Shown: positions 1 to 6,679 of the stretch, in pieces
Position numbering within the stretch: the stretch's first letter is position 1
How the letters are laid out: each line of letters begins with the position of its first letter
From: Chlamydiota bacterium
Lineage (GTDB): Bacteria; Chlamydiota; Chlamydiia; Chlamydiales; JAJFMK01
Assembly: GCA_021772215.1 (NCBI GenBank)
Contig: JAJFMK010000230.1
Location: forward strand, 1-11,861
DNA length: 11,861 nucleotides
Direction: 5' to 3'
The notes under the pieces: model-generated
What the model was told of the DNA's origin: nothing
What the model saw: only the letters and a program-made list of their open reading frames with translations
Databases searched by the model: none
Made by a program: the position numbers and the translations under genes

Positions 1-10
1 AAACGGAAAT

Positions 11-445
11 TCAAAGAAAAAAAAAACATTGTATGCTGAAAACTCGAAACGAGATCATTTTATCAACTAAAGCAAACTCAAGTAGCGATCCCGCTGCAAT
101 CACGTGAAGATCACCCATCAACTCTTTAAAATATCTCAAAGAGACAATAGCTTCAGGACAAAACTGAATTTCATCTAAAAAGAGTAGAGTTTTCCCCGGC
201 TGAATATCCACCTTCAAAGCCAGCTCGATTTCACTAACAATAATCTTAGGATCTAAATTTCGAAAACAGTCCTTCAAGCTTGACTGAAGCTCAAAATTAA
301 TCGTGACTATTTGATCAAAATTCTCCCTACCGAACTTCTCAACAGTAAAACTCTTTCCTACCTGCCTCGCCCCTCTTATTAGCAGAGGCATCCGCAAAGG
401 ATCATCCTTCCACCGCCTCAACTCCTCTTCAATCGATCTTTTCAT
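11..445 (-). CDS. DUF4143-type AAA ATPase, N-terminal part, probably frameshifted
   Basis: This 144-residue frame matches the start of the DUF4143-type AAA ATPases. Walker A is GARQVGKS (residues 25-32), Walker B is LLFLDEIQ (87-94, Asp91 and Glu92 intact), and the sensor region is AAGSLLEFAL (117-126). Family members are usually about 380-450 residues, with an ATPase domain and a C-terminal nuclease-like domain, so this copy is far too short. The frame stops just after a run of ten T (plus-strand A at 17-26). One extra T would let reading continue as FFFSLNFR, close to the family's usual 'PLSFEEF' segment, so a frameshift there is the simplest explanation. The usual 'SFPVGR' motif reads SFRVFS (132-137), so the conserved Gly-Arg is also lost, which suggests decay. 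The cellular role of these ATPases is poorly defined. ATG 445 is preceded by TAAGGGT, a weak ribosome site at best. The rest of the gene would lie beyond the left edge. Confidence 0.75.
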   Translation of the reverse strand: MKRSIEEELRRWKDDPLRMPLLIRGARQVGKSFTVEKFGRENFDQIVTINFELQSSLKDCFRNLDPKIIVSEIELALKVDIQPGKTLLFLDEIQFCPEAIVSLRYFKELMGDLHVIAAGSLLEFALVDKMISFRVFSIQCFFFL

Positions 446-451
446 ACCCTT

Positions 452-460
452 ACTATACCA
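452..460 (-). promoter_or_regulatory. Extended -10 promoter element of the truncated ATPase gene
   Basis: On the minus strand the sequence reads TGG-TATAGT, which matches an extended -10 element (TGnTATAAT with one mismatch). It ends six bases before the ATG at 445, so transcription would start at about the A of that ATG. No -35 hexamer is visible; the 33-bp tandem repeat array fills that space. The promoter call is an inference from sequence. Confidence 0.45.
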
Positions 461-554
461 ATTTGGCTATTTTTCGGGGGTATTTTTAGCCGGATTTGGA
501 TATTTTTCGGGGGTATTTTCAGCCGGATTTGGACATTTTTCGGGGGTTAATTTT
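461..554. repeat. 33-bp tandem repeat array, about 2.8 copies
   Basis: Copy 1 (461-493) and copy 2 (494-526) are each 33 bp and differ at two positions. Copy 3 (527-554) is partial and diverges after its GGGGG. Each unit begins ATTTGG and contains the core ATTTTTCGGGGGT. The array abuts the extended -10 element of the ATPase gene, filling the -35 and upstream region. Thirty-three bp is close to three turns of B-DNA, so the copies would sit on one face of the helix, as expected for operator sites. The unit is a multiple of three and open in both directions here, but neither strand supplies a start codon, so coding is unlikely. A weaker minus-strand promoter candidate (TTAACA 576-581, TACAAA 552-557, 18-bp spacer) would instead place the repeats in a transcribed leader. 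Confidence 0.85.
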
Positions 555-590
555 GTATGTCGTTTATAATTAATGTGTTAAAGTTTTTAA

Positions 591-649
591 CAAAAAAGCT
601 GTACTGACCTATAGAGGTGGCGATTAAACAACCGCCACCGATAAAGCTT
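591..649 (-). terminator. Stem-loop, possible terminator of the 103-residue protein gene
   Basis: A GC-rich 7-bp stem (GGTGGCG 616-622 with CGCCACC 633-639, 10-nt loop) lies just after the stop codon of the 654-965 gene. Its own T-tract is missing, but an outer 5-bp pairing (645-649 with 596-600) is followed directly on the minus strand by a run of T (592-597). It could therefore act as a two-tier intrinsic terminator. The long gap between the inner stem and the T-run keeps confidence moderate. Apart from the repeat array, nothing else is seen in the gap 446-653. Confidence 0.4.
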
Positions 650-653
650 GCAC

Positions 654-965
654 CTAGGCCAATAATCGAGCAGTAGCCACAAGAGCGACAACCCCTGCAA
701 CTAGAGCAATATTTCCAAAATTTGAGACAGCAATAGGAGCCACATTTCTTGTTAGATTAAATAAAGCGCCTGCAGCCGCACTTATAGCCATACTCATAGC
801 CAGACCCATTGCGCCAACCTTAATACCCCAATTTAAGTGATCGTTTCCAGATCGACCGTGAGTCAATGCTGACATGGAGAAACCAGCAGCAAAACCAACA
901 GGAAATGCCACTGTCACACCAAAAATTGAACCCGCTCTAGCAGCTATTAACATATTATCTAACAC
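654..965 (-). CDS. Small hydrophobic membrane protein, 103 residues, unrecognised
   Basis: I do not recognise this protein. It is rich in Ala, Gly, Val and Met, with three likely membrane segments at about residues 9-34, 46-70 and 77-103, split by a short polar stretch (HGRSGNDHLN, about 36-45). The third segment runs to the C-terminus (VATARLLA), so no sizeable soluble domain exists. The start is GTG at 965: a full GGAGG (974-978) sits 8 nt upstream, whereas the next ATG, at codon 5, would be about 20 nt away. A strong promoter lies a little further upstream (1002-1030). These signals make it a real and probably well expressed gene. Possible roles include an inner-membrane or inclusion-membrane protein, or a holin-like or small secreted peptide; nothing in the sequence decides between them. 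Confidence 0.75.
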   Translation of the reverse strand: MLDNMLIAARAGSIFGVTVAFPVGFAAGFSMSALTHGRSGNDHLNWGIKVGAMGLAMSMAISAAAGALFNLTRNVAPIAVSNFGNIALVAGVVALVATARLLA

Positions 966-973
966 TGTTCAAA

Positions 974-978
974 CCTCC
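974..978 (-). promoter_or_regulatory. Shine-Dalgarno GGAGG fixing the GTG start at 965
   Basis: A perfect GGAGG lies 8 nt before the GTG codon at 963-965. It supports the GTG over the in-frame ATG four codons later. Confidence 0.8.
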
Positions 979-1001
979 ATAATGTATTGAAATGAAAACA
1001 G

Positions 1002-1030
1002 ACTATAGAAAGCGCCTATTTGTGCGTCAA
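1002..1030 (-). promoter_or_regulatory. Sigma70-type promoter of the 103-residue membrane protein gene
   Basis: TTGACG (1025-1030), a 17-bp spacer and TATAGT (1002-1007) on the minus strand match the consensus at 5/6 positions in each hexamer. The expected start near 995 gives a leader of about 30 nt that includes the GGAGG site. Confidence 0.7.
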
Positions 1031-1068
1031 CTCGAAAAAAATATTATAGTGGATATATCGAATAGAAA

Positions 1069-1144
1069 TGGTAGCGGCAGTCGGATTTGAACCAACGACC
1101 AATGGATTATGATTCCACTGCTCTAACCACTGAGCTATGCCGCC
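1069..1144 (-). tRNA. tRNA with CAU anticodon, probably tRNA-Ile2 (lysidine type)
   Basis: The sequence folds as a full cloverleaf. The acceptor stem is GGCGGCA/TGCCGCT, the D-arm GCTC-AGTGGTTA-GAGC, the anticodon stem GTGGA/TCCAT, and the anticodon CAT lies at 1109-1111. The T-arm contains GGTTCAAAT, and a CCA tail is encoded (1069-1071). The 8-nt D-loop and the segment TTGGTCG-TTGGTTCAA resemble the E. coli minor isoleucine tRNA, whose C34 is converted to lysidine by TilS so that it reads AUA, more than they resemble elongator tRNA-Met. Elongator tRNA-Met remains the alternative. Position 32 is A rather than the usual pyrimidine. It lies 20 nt downstream of the initiator tRNA and is probably co-transcribed with it. 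Confidence 0.9.
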
Positions 1145-1164
1145 CAAAAAAAAATCGAAAGGAA

Positions 1165-1237
1165 TAGCGGGGAGAGGATTCGAACCTCCGACCTTTGGGT
1201 TATGAGCCCAACGAGCTAACCCCTGCTCCACCCCGCG
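1165..1237 (-). tRNA. Initiator tRNA-fMet (CAU)
   Basis: The cloverleaf carries the hallmarks of a bacterial initiator. Position 1 is C and cannot pair with position 72 (U), giving the unpaired acceptor end needed for formylation. Three consecutive G-C pairs (GGG 29-31 with CCC 39-41) close the anticodon loop CTCATAA, which suits P-site binding. The anticodon CAT is at 1202-1204. The 3' CCA is not encoded (A73 is followed by TTCC), unlike the neighbouring tRNA, so a CCA-adding enzyme must complete it. Confidence 0.95.
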
Positions 1238-1257
1238 CCATATCCTTTCGAGCCAAT

Positions 1258-1286
1258 ATCTTAACACCACAAGCGATTATTCACAA
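1258..1286 (-). promoter_or_regulatory. Promoter of the tRNA-fMet / tRNA-Ile2 pair
   Basis: TTGTGA (1281-1286), a 17-bp spacer and TAAGAT (1258-1263) on the minus strand. The predicted start near 1251 lies about 14 nt before the mature 5' end of tRNA-fMet. No terminator is seen between the upstream ATPase gene and the tRNAs, so read-through is also possible. Confidence 0.55.
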
Positions 1287-1313
1287 CCGATAATATCAAC
1301 AACAAATTAAATA

Positions 1314-2522
1314 TTAACTAGGATCCCACTGAAGAAGAAACTTGGTCAACTCAGCAATCGGCAGCTGAAGACAATCCTTGCTAAGTTGAAGCTTTTTGTG
1401 ATCATATGTAACTAAAATCATCTGTTTAACCTGAGGAAGAGTCCGCTTTAGCGAGGGTGGCAGAGAAACCGCTCTTGCACCATGAATACTAAGTTTTGCA
1501 TCGAGGGCTAACCAGTCGCCTTTACCATTTTCGATAAGAAAATCAACCTCCTCACCCTCCTTGGTTCTCCAAAGATGTATTTTCCAATTTTTTCCAAAAT
1601 TTTGAATACACTTGACAATTTCAGCCAAGACCAATGTTTCGAATAGAGCACCGGCTTGTGGGCTTAAAAGGAGCTGTTCGGAATCAAGGCGTCCCTGAAG
1701 ACGGTTAGCTAAGCCTGTATCAAGGAAATAAAACTTCGGAGATTTTGTTAAACGTTTATTGAGATTCGCCTCTAACGGTTGGAGGAGATAAACAAGCTCT
1801 GTTCTCTCCAATATCGAGATCCACTCATCAATTGTCACCGATTTGACACCACTATCTTTGGATAAAGAGGCACAATTTAAGATATTTGCTGTGCTAGCAG
1901 CTAGCATGCCCAATAGGGTATGAAACTCTTTTCTCTTTACGATACCCGCACTATAGACAATATCCTTCTCAATATAGTTTCTGATGTAATCGTTCAGATA
2001 TTTTACAGTGTCTAAATTGGGATTTGTATAGAGTTCTGGCCACCCTCCTTTAAAGAGCAGTTCAACGAGAGATATTTTAGGGAATGCTCTTCTAATCTCA
2101 TTTACAGATAGGGTGCTGAGGTGATAAAAACCTGCGCGACCAACAAGGGTCTCTTTAACATTGGCATCAAGAAGTATTTGATTGGAACCGGTAAGAAAAA
2201 AGATAGGTTTGATTGGATCGTTACCTTTCAACTGTTTTCGCTTTAGATCATCAATAACTCGTTTAATTTCGGGGAATAGCTCAGGTGCATACTGAATCTC
2301 ATAAAGAATGACTGGAGGAGGATACTGCTCTAGAAAAAGGGCCGGATCTCTTTCGGCCAGGTCTCGCAGTTGAAAATCATCGAAAGTGACCTCTTTGCAT
2401 TCCCCCTCTCCAACATGGTACAAAAGCGTGCTCTTTCCACACTGTCTTGGACCAATAACAATGTAAGCATAAAGCCCCTGATTTTCCTTCAAACGGGCCG
2501 CCATATCCCTTTCTATCCACAT
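1314..2522 (-). CDS. DUF4143-type AAA ATPase with altered Walker B
   Basis: This is a full-length member (402 residues) of the AAA ATPases with a C-terminal DUF4143, nuclease-like domain. Walker A is GPRQCGKST (24-32). Walker B reads VILYEIQ (71-77), so the metal-binding Asp expected at position 74 is Tyr (codon TAT at 2301-2303, one base from GAT) while the catalytic Glu75 remains. Sensor-like LTGSNQ spans 110-115, and VGRAGFYHL near 125-133 is the usual 'GR' segment. The C-terminal half has the family's FLDTGLANRL and GALFETLVLAEI segments. It then has a restriction-fold-like patch: WRTKEGEEVDFLIE (318-331), with D341-A-K343 in place of E-x-K. Family roles are unclear; they are often accessory, multi-copy genes. 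The loss of the Walker B Asp suggests weakened ATP hydrolysis or early decay. There is no Shine-Dalgarno before ATG 2522, and the promoter position suggests a leaderless mRNA. It is divergent from the AsmA-like gene. Confidence 0.9.
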   Translation of the reverse strand: MWIERDMAARLKENQGLYAYIVIGPRQCGKSTLLYHVGEGECKEVTFDDFQLRDLAERDPALFLEQYPPPVILYEIQYAPELFPEIKRVIDDLKRKQLKGNDPIKPIFFLTGSNQILLDANVKETLVGRAGFYHLSTLSVNEIRRAFPKISLVELLFKGGWPELYTNPNLDTVKYLNDYIRNYIEKDIVYSAGIVKRKEFHTLLGMLAASTANILNCASLSKDSGVKSVTIDEWISILERTELVYLLQPLEANLNKRLTKSPKFYFLDTGLANRLQGRLDSEQLLLSPQAGALFETLVLAEIVKCIQNFGKNWKIHLWRTKEGEEVDFLIENGKGDWLALDAKLSIHGARAVSLPPSLKRTLPQVKQMILVTYDHKKLQLSKDCLQLPIAELTKFLLQWDPS

Positions 2523-2528
2523 ATGACC

Positions 2529-2558
2529 ATTTTAAGTTCTCAACATCAAATTAGTCAA
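2529..2558 (-). promoter_or_regulatory. Promoter of the full-length ATPase gene, predicted leaderless start
   Basis: TTGACT (2553-2558), an 18-bp spacer and TAAAAT (2529-2534) on the minus strand. A start 7 nt past the -10 falls on the A of ATG 2522, which agrees with the missing ribosome site. Confidence 0.55.
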
Positions 2559-2619
2559 CTTAAAGTGGTAATAATAAGAGGATAGACTTTAGATCTTCTG
2601 ACCTGCTAAGTTGGAAAAT

Positions 2620-2624
2620 GGAGG
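2620..2624 (+). promoter_or_regulatory. Shine-Dalgarno GGAGG fixing the start at 2633
   Basis: GGAGG overlaps the G of the first in-frame ATG (2618) and lies 8 nt before the second in-frame ATG (2633). Ribosomes would therefore start at 2633, not 2618. Confidence 0.7.
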
Positions 2625-2632
2625 CCAAACTG

Positions 2633-5600
2633 ATGTCAACGAAAGGAAGAGCAGTTCTAATAGTCTTGGGGTTGCTTTTTCTATTGACCCTCTCTATCCC
2701 CACACTTCTCTCAACTAAAAGTGGTAAAGAATTCTTACTTAGGCGGATAACGCCTGAGGGAGAAGTTATTCAGGCGCGCTCTTGGTCTTTGGGTTGGTTT
2801 ACGGATCAGGTGATTGAGGGATTACACTGGAAAGATAGCAAAAGAGGTTATAGCCTCATTGTGGAAGAGCTTAGAATTAACCGCGGGCTCTTTCTGCTTC
2901 TTATGGGCGCCTCTTACGGGGACTCAACAGCCAAAGGGGCAAAGCTCATCGTTCAAAAGGGTGTTAGCCCTAAGAAAGAGGACGCTGGCAAGAGTGCCTC
3001 TAAAGATTCGGAGGAGTTTGACCTATATGGATCCTTTAGAGTAACCAAGGGACAGGTCACTTTTGTCCAAGAGGATGGCTCTGTTAGCCTCTTAGAAGAT
3101 GTGAATCTCTTTGTAGAGCGCACAGGTCAAGTACCCTTTATGATCGACATCTCGGGCCACTCCAAAGAGGGAGAGGAGAGCGGCTCTTTGAAGCTGAAGC
3201 TAGAGCTAGCAGAAGAGGCCAATGGGCCTGTAGAGCCTTGGGTTAACCCGCTCCTTCGTGGGCTTTTTCCCTCCACGGCCGTCGCTGCGGAATTTGAGGT
3301 GGTTGACTTCTCCACCCAGATGATCGACAAGCTGGTTCCGCTATTCACCCCCGACATTCCCCTCTCTTTCGAAGAGATGATCGGCCCCAAACTCAATTTT
3401 CAGCTAAAAAAGGAGATTGAACAGGAGCGAGTTGATATCCACTTCGCCGTTAAAAGCCAAAATCTCACCGGAAGCGGAAAAGTTGAGCTGAAGCCGGACG
3501 TAATCGATGTAATCAAGCCTCTTCGACTCGATTGGACCATTACTAAACCCTTTTTTGATGACTTAACCAGCCGCTCAGAGACGTTGAAGGGGTTTACCCT
3601 CCAGCAGCCTTCGAAAATGGAAATAGGTATCAAAGAGCTTGAACGCCCCTCAAAAAAAGGGCAGGGTTTCTTGGTCTCTTTAGAGGTTCTTCTATCCCCT
3701 TTAGAGCTATTCAACCCTGAAACGGATGAGAAAATAGAGCTGCAAGGCTTTGAGATTGTCACCAAGGTGGACCCATCAACGAAAAGGCGCGCCTTCCAGG
3801 TCAACGGCCAGATCGACTGGAAAGGCGAAGAGAGCACGCTGCAGCTCAGCGGCCTCACCTCGGAAGGGATCTGGAGCCCATTTTGCTTACAAGACTGTCT
3901 TGAAGGCGAGTGGGAGCTCTCTTTGAAAAATATTCCCTTACAGGCCACTTTACTCTTTAACCCCGGAAGTTTTGACTGGAGTCCCTACCTTGGCAAGAGC
4001 TTTGATGCCCATTTTGCCGTCAGCGAAACGCCCGCCTTTACTAAAGTTGTCGCTAACCTCTCAACAGAAAACCTTAAAGCCTCCAACTTTCAGTTTGCCG
4101 TCTCAGAGACTCTCTCTTTGCTTCAGCCGGCGATGATCAGCTACCTTCTACCTAAAGAGATGCGTGAAGAATTTGATGTGGAGACCCCTCTCTATCTCAC
4201 CAAGGCACCCTTAGAGATCCAGTTCGAGGCGCTCTCTTTTGACCTTGAGGCGCTGCGCGCATGGGATCTAAAGGTCTGGATGGATTCGATGCAGCTGCGA
4301 GCTCAGATGCGCGGCGACGCCCTCAACGTAGATGAGGAGCATCCATTCAGTTTTGACTCCCTTCGCCTGCGCTTTGAAAAGCGAGAGGGGCTCCCCCTAA
4401 CCAGTTATTTTGATGCCAAAGTGCAATTTAAAGAGCTGCTCTCCCCTTGGCTTGGCAAGGAGGCTAACGCCATTGGTCAAGCCTCGATCTCGATCAAGAA
4501 GGATAGGAGTCTAACGATCGACCCTATTTCCATCACAGTTGACTCTGCGCGTCTTCAGCTCCATGCGGAAAGCTACATCGAAAATCACCATCTCCAGCTC
4601 AAAAGCCCCGCCACCTTAGTCTACCGCCTCACCCCTGAAGGCTTTGCTGACCTTTTTCATCTAGGCGACCAGCCGAAGCTAGAGGCGCCTACGAAGATCA
4701 TCCTAAACCTAGACCCTCTTAAGCGCCCTCTAGACCTCACCCACCCCTTCGATCTTCACCTTAAAGGCAGCGGTTCGATGGGACGTTTTACTTTGGGAGG
4801 AGCCACCCAAAAACGGGCGACCTTAGACGAATTCAATCTCTCATGGGATATCGACGGCCTGACCAACAGCATTGCCATCAAGGGAAACGCAAAAACCCTC
4901 TATGAACCCGAAGATGTGGCAGGGAAAGTGGAAATCGCGGCCGAACTCTTCAATTGGCATCGCGAAGATGAGCTCTCCCTAGCTTCCGTCTGCATGGGCG
5001 GCAAAATTGAGCTGCAGCAGTTTCCCACAGCGCTCTTTTCGCCCTATGTCCCGGAAAATCTCCTCGATCCTTTTCTAACCGAACTCTTCAACATCAAGAT
5101 TGAAGGCGAGGGTAAGTGCGGCGACGAAAGTGAGGGGAGCCTCTTTGTCAACCTCAAGAGCCCGCTCCTCCAGATAGATACCCACTTTAAAGTGGCCCAG
5201 GATTTCCTACGGCTCTTTGATGTCAAAGGAGCGAAGAACTTCCTAAACCTCACCGTGACCCCCGAGAGCTTCTGTCAGCTCCTGCAGTTATCGGGCCATG
5301 AAGAGGGAGAGTGCGGCCATCTCTACCTCCAAAAGCCATTTGATGTAACCTTAAGCTTCACAGAACTCTTTATCCCCAACCTCTTTGAAGAGTATGGCCA
5401 CTCCCTCCTAAAAGAGACGCGTCTTAGTGGTGACTTAACAAGCAGTAACATTGAGCTCTTCGAGAGCAACTTCAACCAAAAAATGAATCTCCTTTCTCTA
5501 AGTGGATCTATCGAGGCCACATCTGTTGAGGAGCCAATAAATATCGCCTTCGCCACAGCCGCACCACGTAAGATTGACCCTGAAAATGTGCAGCTGAAGA

Positions 5601-6679
5601 TCGAAAGCGAGATTGACAGAAGTCGCCTAGAAAAAGGAAACTTTCAATTAGGAGACCTCGACGGTAATGTTCATATCGACGCCAAGCAGCTCCCCTTAGG
5701 GATTATCAGCGAGCTCCTCTTCTTCCCTGATGATCTGCAGCGCCAGATCAACGCCCTTTTGGGTAACAGCGCCGATATAGAGACTCTTCTGATCACTGAC
5801 AATCTCGCCGGAAGCATTGACCTCGATCTAAAGGGAAAAAGCAGTGAGCTACGCCTGAGAAGTAGCGTCGATAAAGGGATCCTCTACCTTGATGAACCGC
5901 TAGAGATTATCGTTGAGATGAACGAAGAGGTGGCCAAAAGTGTCATCGGAGAAATCGTCCCGCTTCTGCAGTCAGGGGTGAAGGGCCTTCGCCCCATTTC
6001 GATCATTGTCGATACGGACGGCTTTTCCCTTCCCCTCTTTCCCTTTAACTTCCTTGGTTCGACTCTTGGTAAGGGAACGCTAGACCTTCACTATCTCGAG
6101 CTGCGCCCTACAGGAGAGCTAGGCGAACTCTTCTCCCTCCTCAAAATTCAAAACGGCGGCGCCTCAGCTCTTGAAAGCGTCTGGTTTACTCCGCTCTACT
6201 TTAGCTTTAATAAAGGCGTCCTAAAAGTCGAAAGGGTAGATATGCTCCTCTCCAACAGCTACCCTCTAGCTCTTTGGGGGACGATAGACTTTGGTAAAGA
6301 TCGCGTTCACTTAGAGCTTGGTATCGGCGCCAACACACTTCAAAATGCCTTCGGCCTCTCCAAACTTCCCGATGACTATATCCTCCCACTCCCCATCCGC
6401 GGCAGCGTCTCCAAGCCAAAACTGGACAAGCCGCGCGCCACAGTTAAAATTGGAACACTCATCGCAGAACTACAAAATATTACACCCGGCGGCGAGCTGA
6501 TTGGCGGCGTCCTCGACCTTCTCAGTCGCGGCTTCAGAGATGAAAAGGTGCCTCCCCCAACGACTGACCCCCTCCCTTGGGAAAAAGATCAAGAGCCGAA
6601 AAAGCCCTCCAAAATCCGCTCCCTCTTTAAAACGATCGAAAAGGGCGCCCAGTCAATTAAAGAGCTGCTACCTAAGTAG
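2633..6679 (+). CDS. AsmA/TamB-like large envelope protein, 1348 residues
   Basis: The protein starts with a short basic segment and one hydrophobic anchor (about residues 6-25), followed by over 1200 residues rich in alternating beta-type sequence with no further membrane segment. This is the build of AsmA-family proteins (AsmA, TamB, YhdP, YdbH), which are anchored in the inner membrane and span the periplasm. Several are thought to form grooves that move phospholipids to the outer membrane. The region at about 1147-1270 looks like the AsmA C-terminal region: GTLDLHYLELRPTG, then a 'YPLALWGTIDFG' segment, then LPIRGSVSKPKLD, where family members have a 'GTLxxPxxd' motif. It ends in a basic, Pro-rich tail. 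Length is close to YhdP (about 1270). I place the start at 2633 because of the GGAGG site; ATG 2618 would add five residues. The stop overlaps the opposing gene by 8 bp. A lipid-transport or envelope-assembly role is inferred from architecture, not from a specific signature. Confidence 0.75.
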   Translation: MSTKGRAVLIVLGLLFLLTLSIPTLLSTKSGKEFLLRRITPEGEVIQARSWSLGWFTDQVIEGLHWKDSKRGYSLIVEELRINRGLFLLLMGASYGDSTAKGAKLIVQKGVSPKKEDAGKSASKDSEEFDLYGSFRVTKGQVTFVQEDGSVSLLEDVNLFVERTGQVPFMIDISGHSKEGEESGSLKLKLELAEEANGPVEPWVNPLLRGLFPSTAVAAEFEVVDFSTQMIDKLVPLFTPDIPLSFEEMIGPKLNFQLKKEIEQERVDIHFAVKSQNLTGSGKVELKPDVIDVIKPLRLDWTITKPFFDDLTSRSETLKGFTLQQPSKMEIGIKELERPSKKGQGFLVSLEVLLSPLELFNPETDEKIELQGFEIVTKVDPSTKRRAFQVNGQIDWKGEESTLQLSGLTSEGIWSPFCLQDCLEGEWELSLKNIPLQATLLFNPGSFDWSPYLGKSFDAHFAVSETPAFTKVVANLSTENLKASNFQFAVSETLSLLQPAMISYLLPKEMREEFDVETPLYLTKAPLEIQFEALSFDLEALRAWDLKVWMDSMQLRAQMRGDALNVDEEHPFSFDSLRLRFEKREGLPLTSYFDAKVQFKELLSPWLGKEANAIGQASISIKKDRSLTIDPISITVDSARLQLHAESYIENHHLQLKSPATLVYRLTPEGFADLFHLGDQPKLEAPTKIILNLDPLKRPLDLTHPFDLHLKGSGSMGRFTLGGATQKRATLDEFNLSWDIDGLTNSIAIKGNAKTLYEPEDVAGKVEIAAELFNWHREDELSLASVCMGGKIELQQFPTALFSPYVPENLLDPFLTELFNIKIEGEGKCGDESEGSLFVNLKSPLLQIDTHFKVAQDFLRLFDVKGAKNFLNLTVTPESFCQLLQLSGHEEGECGHLYLQKPFDVTLSFTELFIPNLFEEYGHSLLKETRLSGDLTSSNIELFESNFNQKMNLLSLSGSIEATSVEEPINIAFATAAPRKIDPENVQLKIESEIDRSRLEKGNFQLGDLDGNVHIDAKQLPLGIISELLFFPDDLQRQINALLGNSADIETLLITDNLAGSIDLDLKGKSSELRLRSSVDKGILYLDEPLEIIVEMNEEVAKSVIGEIVPLLQSGVKGLRPISIIVDTDGFSLPLFPFNFLGSTLGKGTLDLHYLELRPTGELGELFSLLKIQNGGASALESVWFTPLYFSFNKGVLKVERVDMLLSNSYPLALWGTIDFGKDRVHLELGIGANTLQNAFGLSKLPDDYILPLPIRGSVSKPKLDKPRATVKIGTLIAELQNITPGGELIGGVLDLLSRGFRDEKVPPPTTDPLPWEKDQEPKKPSKIRSLFKTIEKGAQSIKELLPK

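Noticed and set aside
461..546. Frames open through the 33-bp repeats on both strands, encoding 11-residue repeats such as IWIFFGGIFSR
   Set aside because: The repeat length is a multiple of three so frames stay open by construction, and neither strand offers a start codon or ribosome site.
461..554. CRISPR-like array
   Set aside because: The repeats are directly adjacent with no unique spacers, and no cas genes are present.
1016..1270. Open minus-strand frame of 84 codons with tryptophan-rich 'AHNPKVGGSNP' motifs
   Set aside because: It is the two tRNA genes read as protein; these motifs are typical of translated tRNAs.
3127..3948. Minus-strand open frames of 89 and 182 codons inside the AsmA-like gene
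   Set aside because: Ser/Lys/Arg-rich shadow translations of a well-supported plus-strand gene, without ribosome sites.
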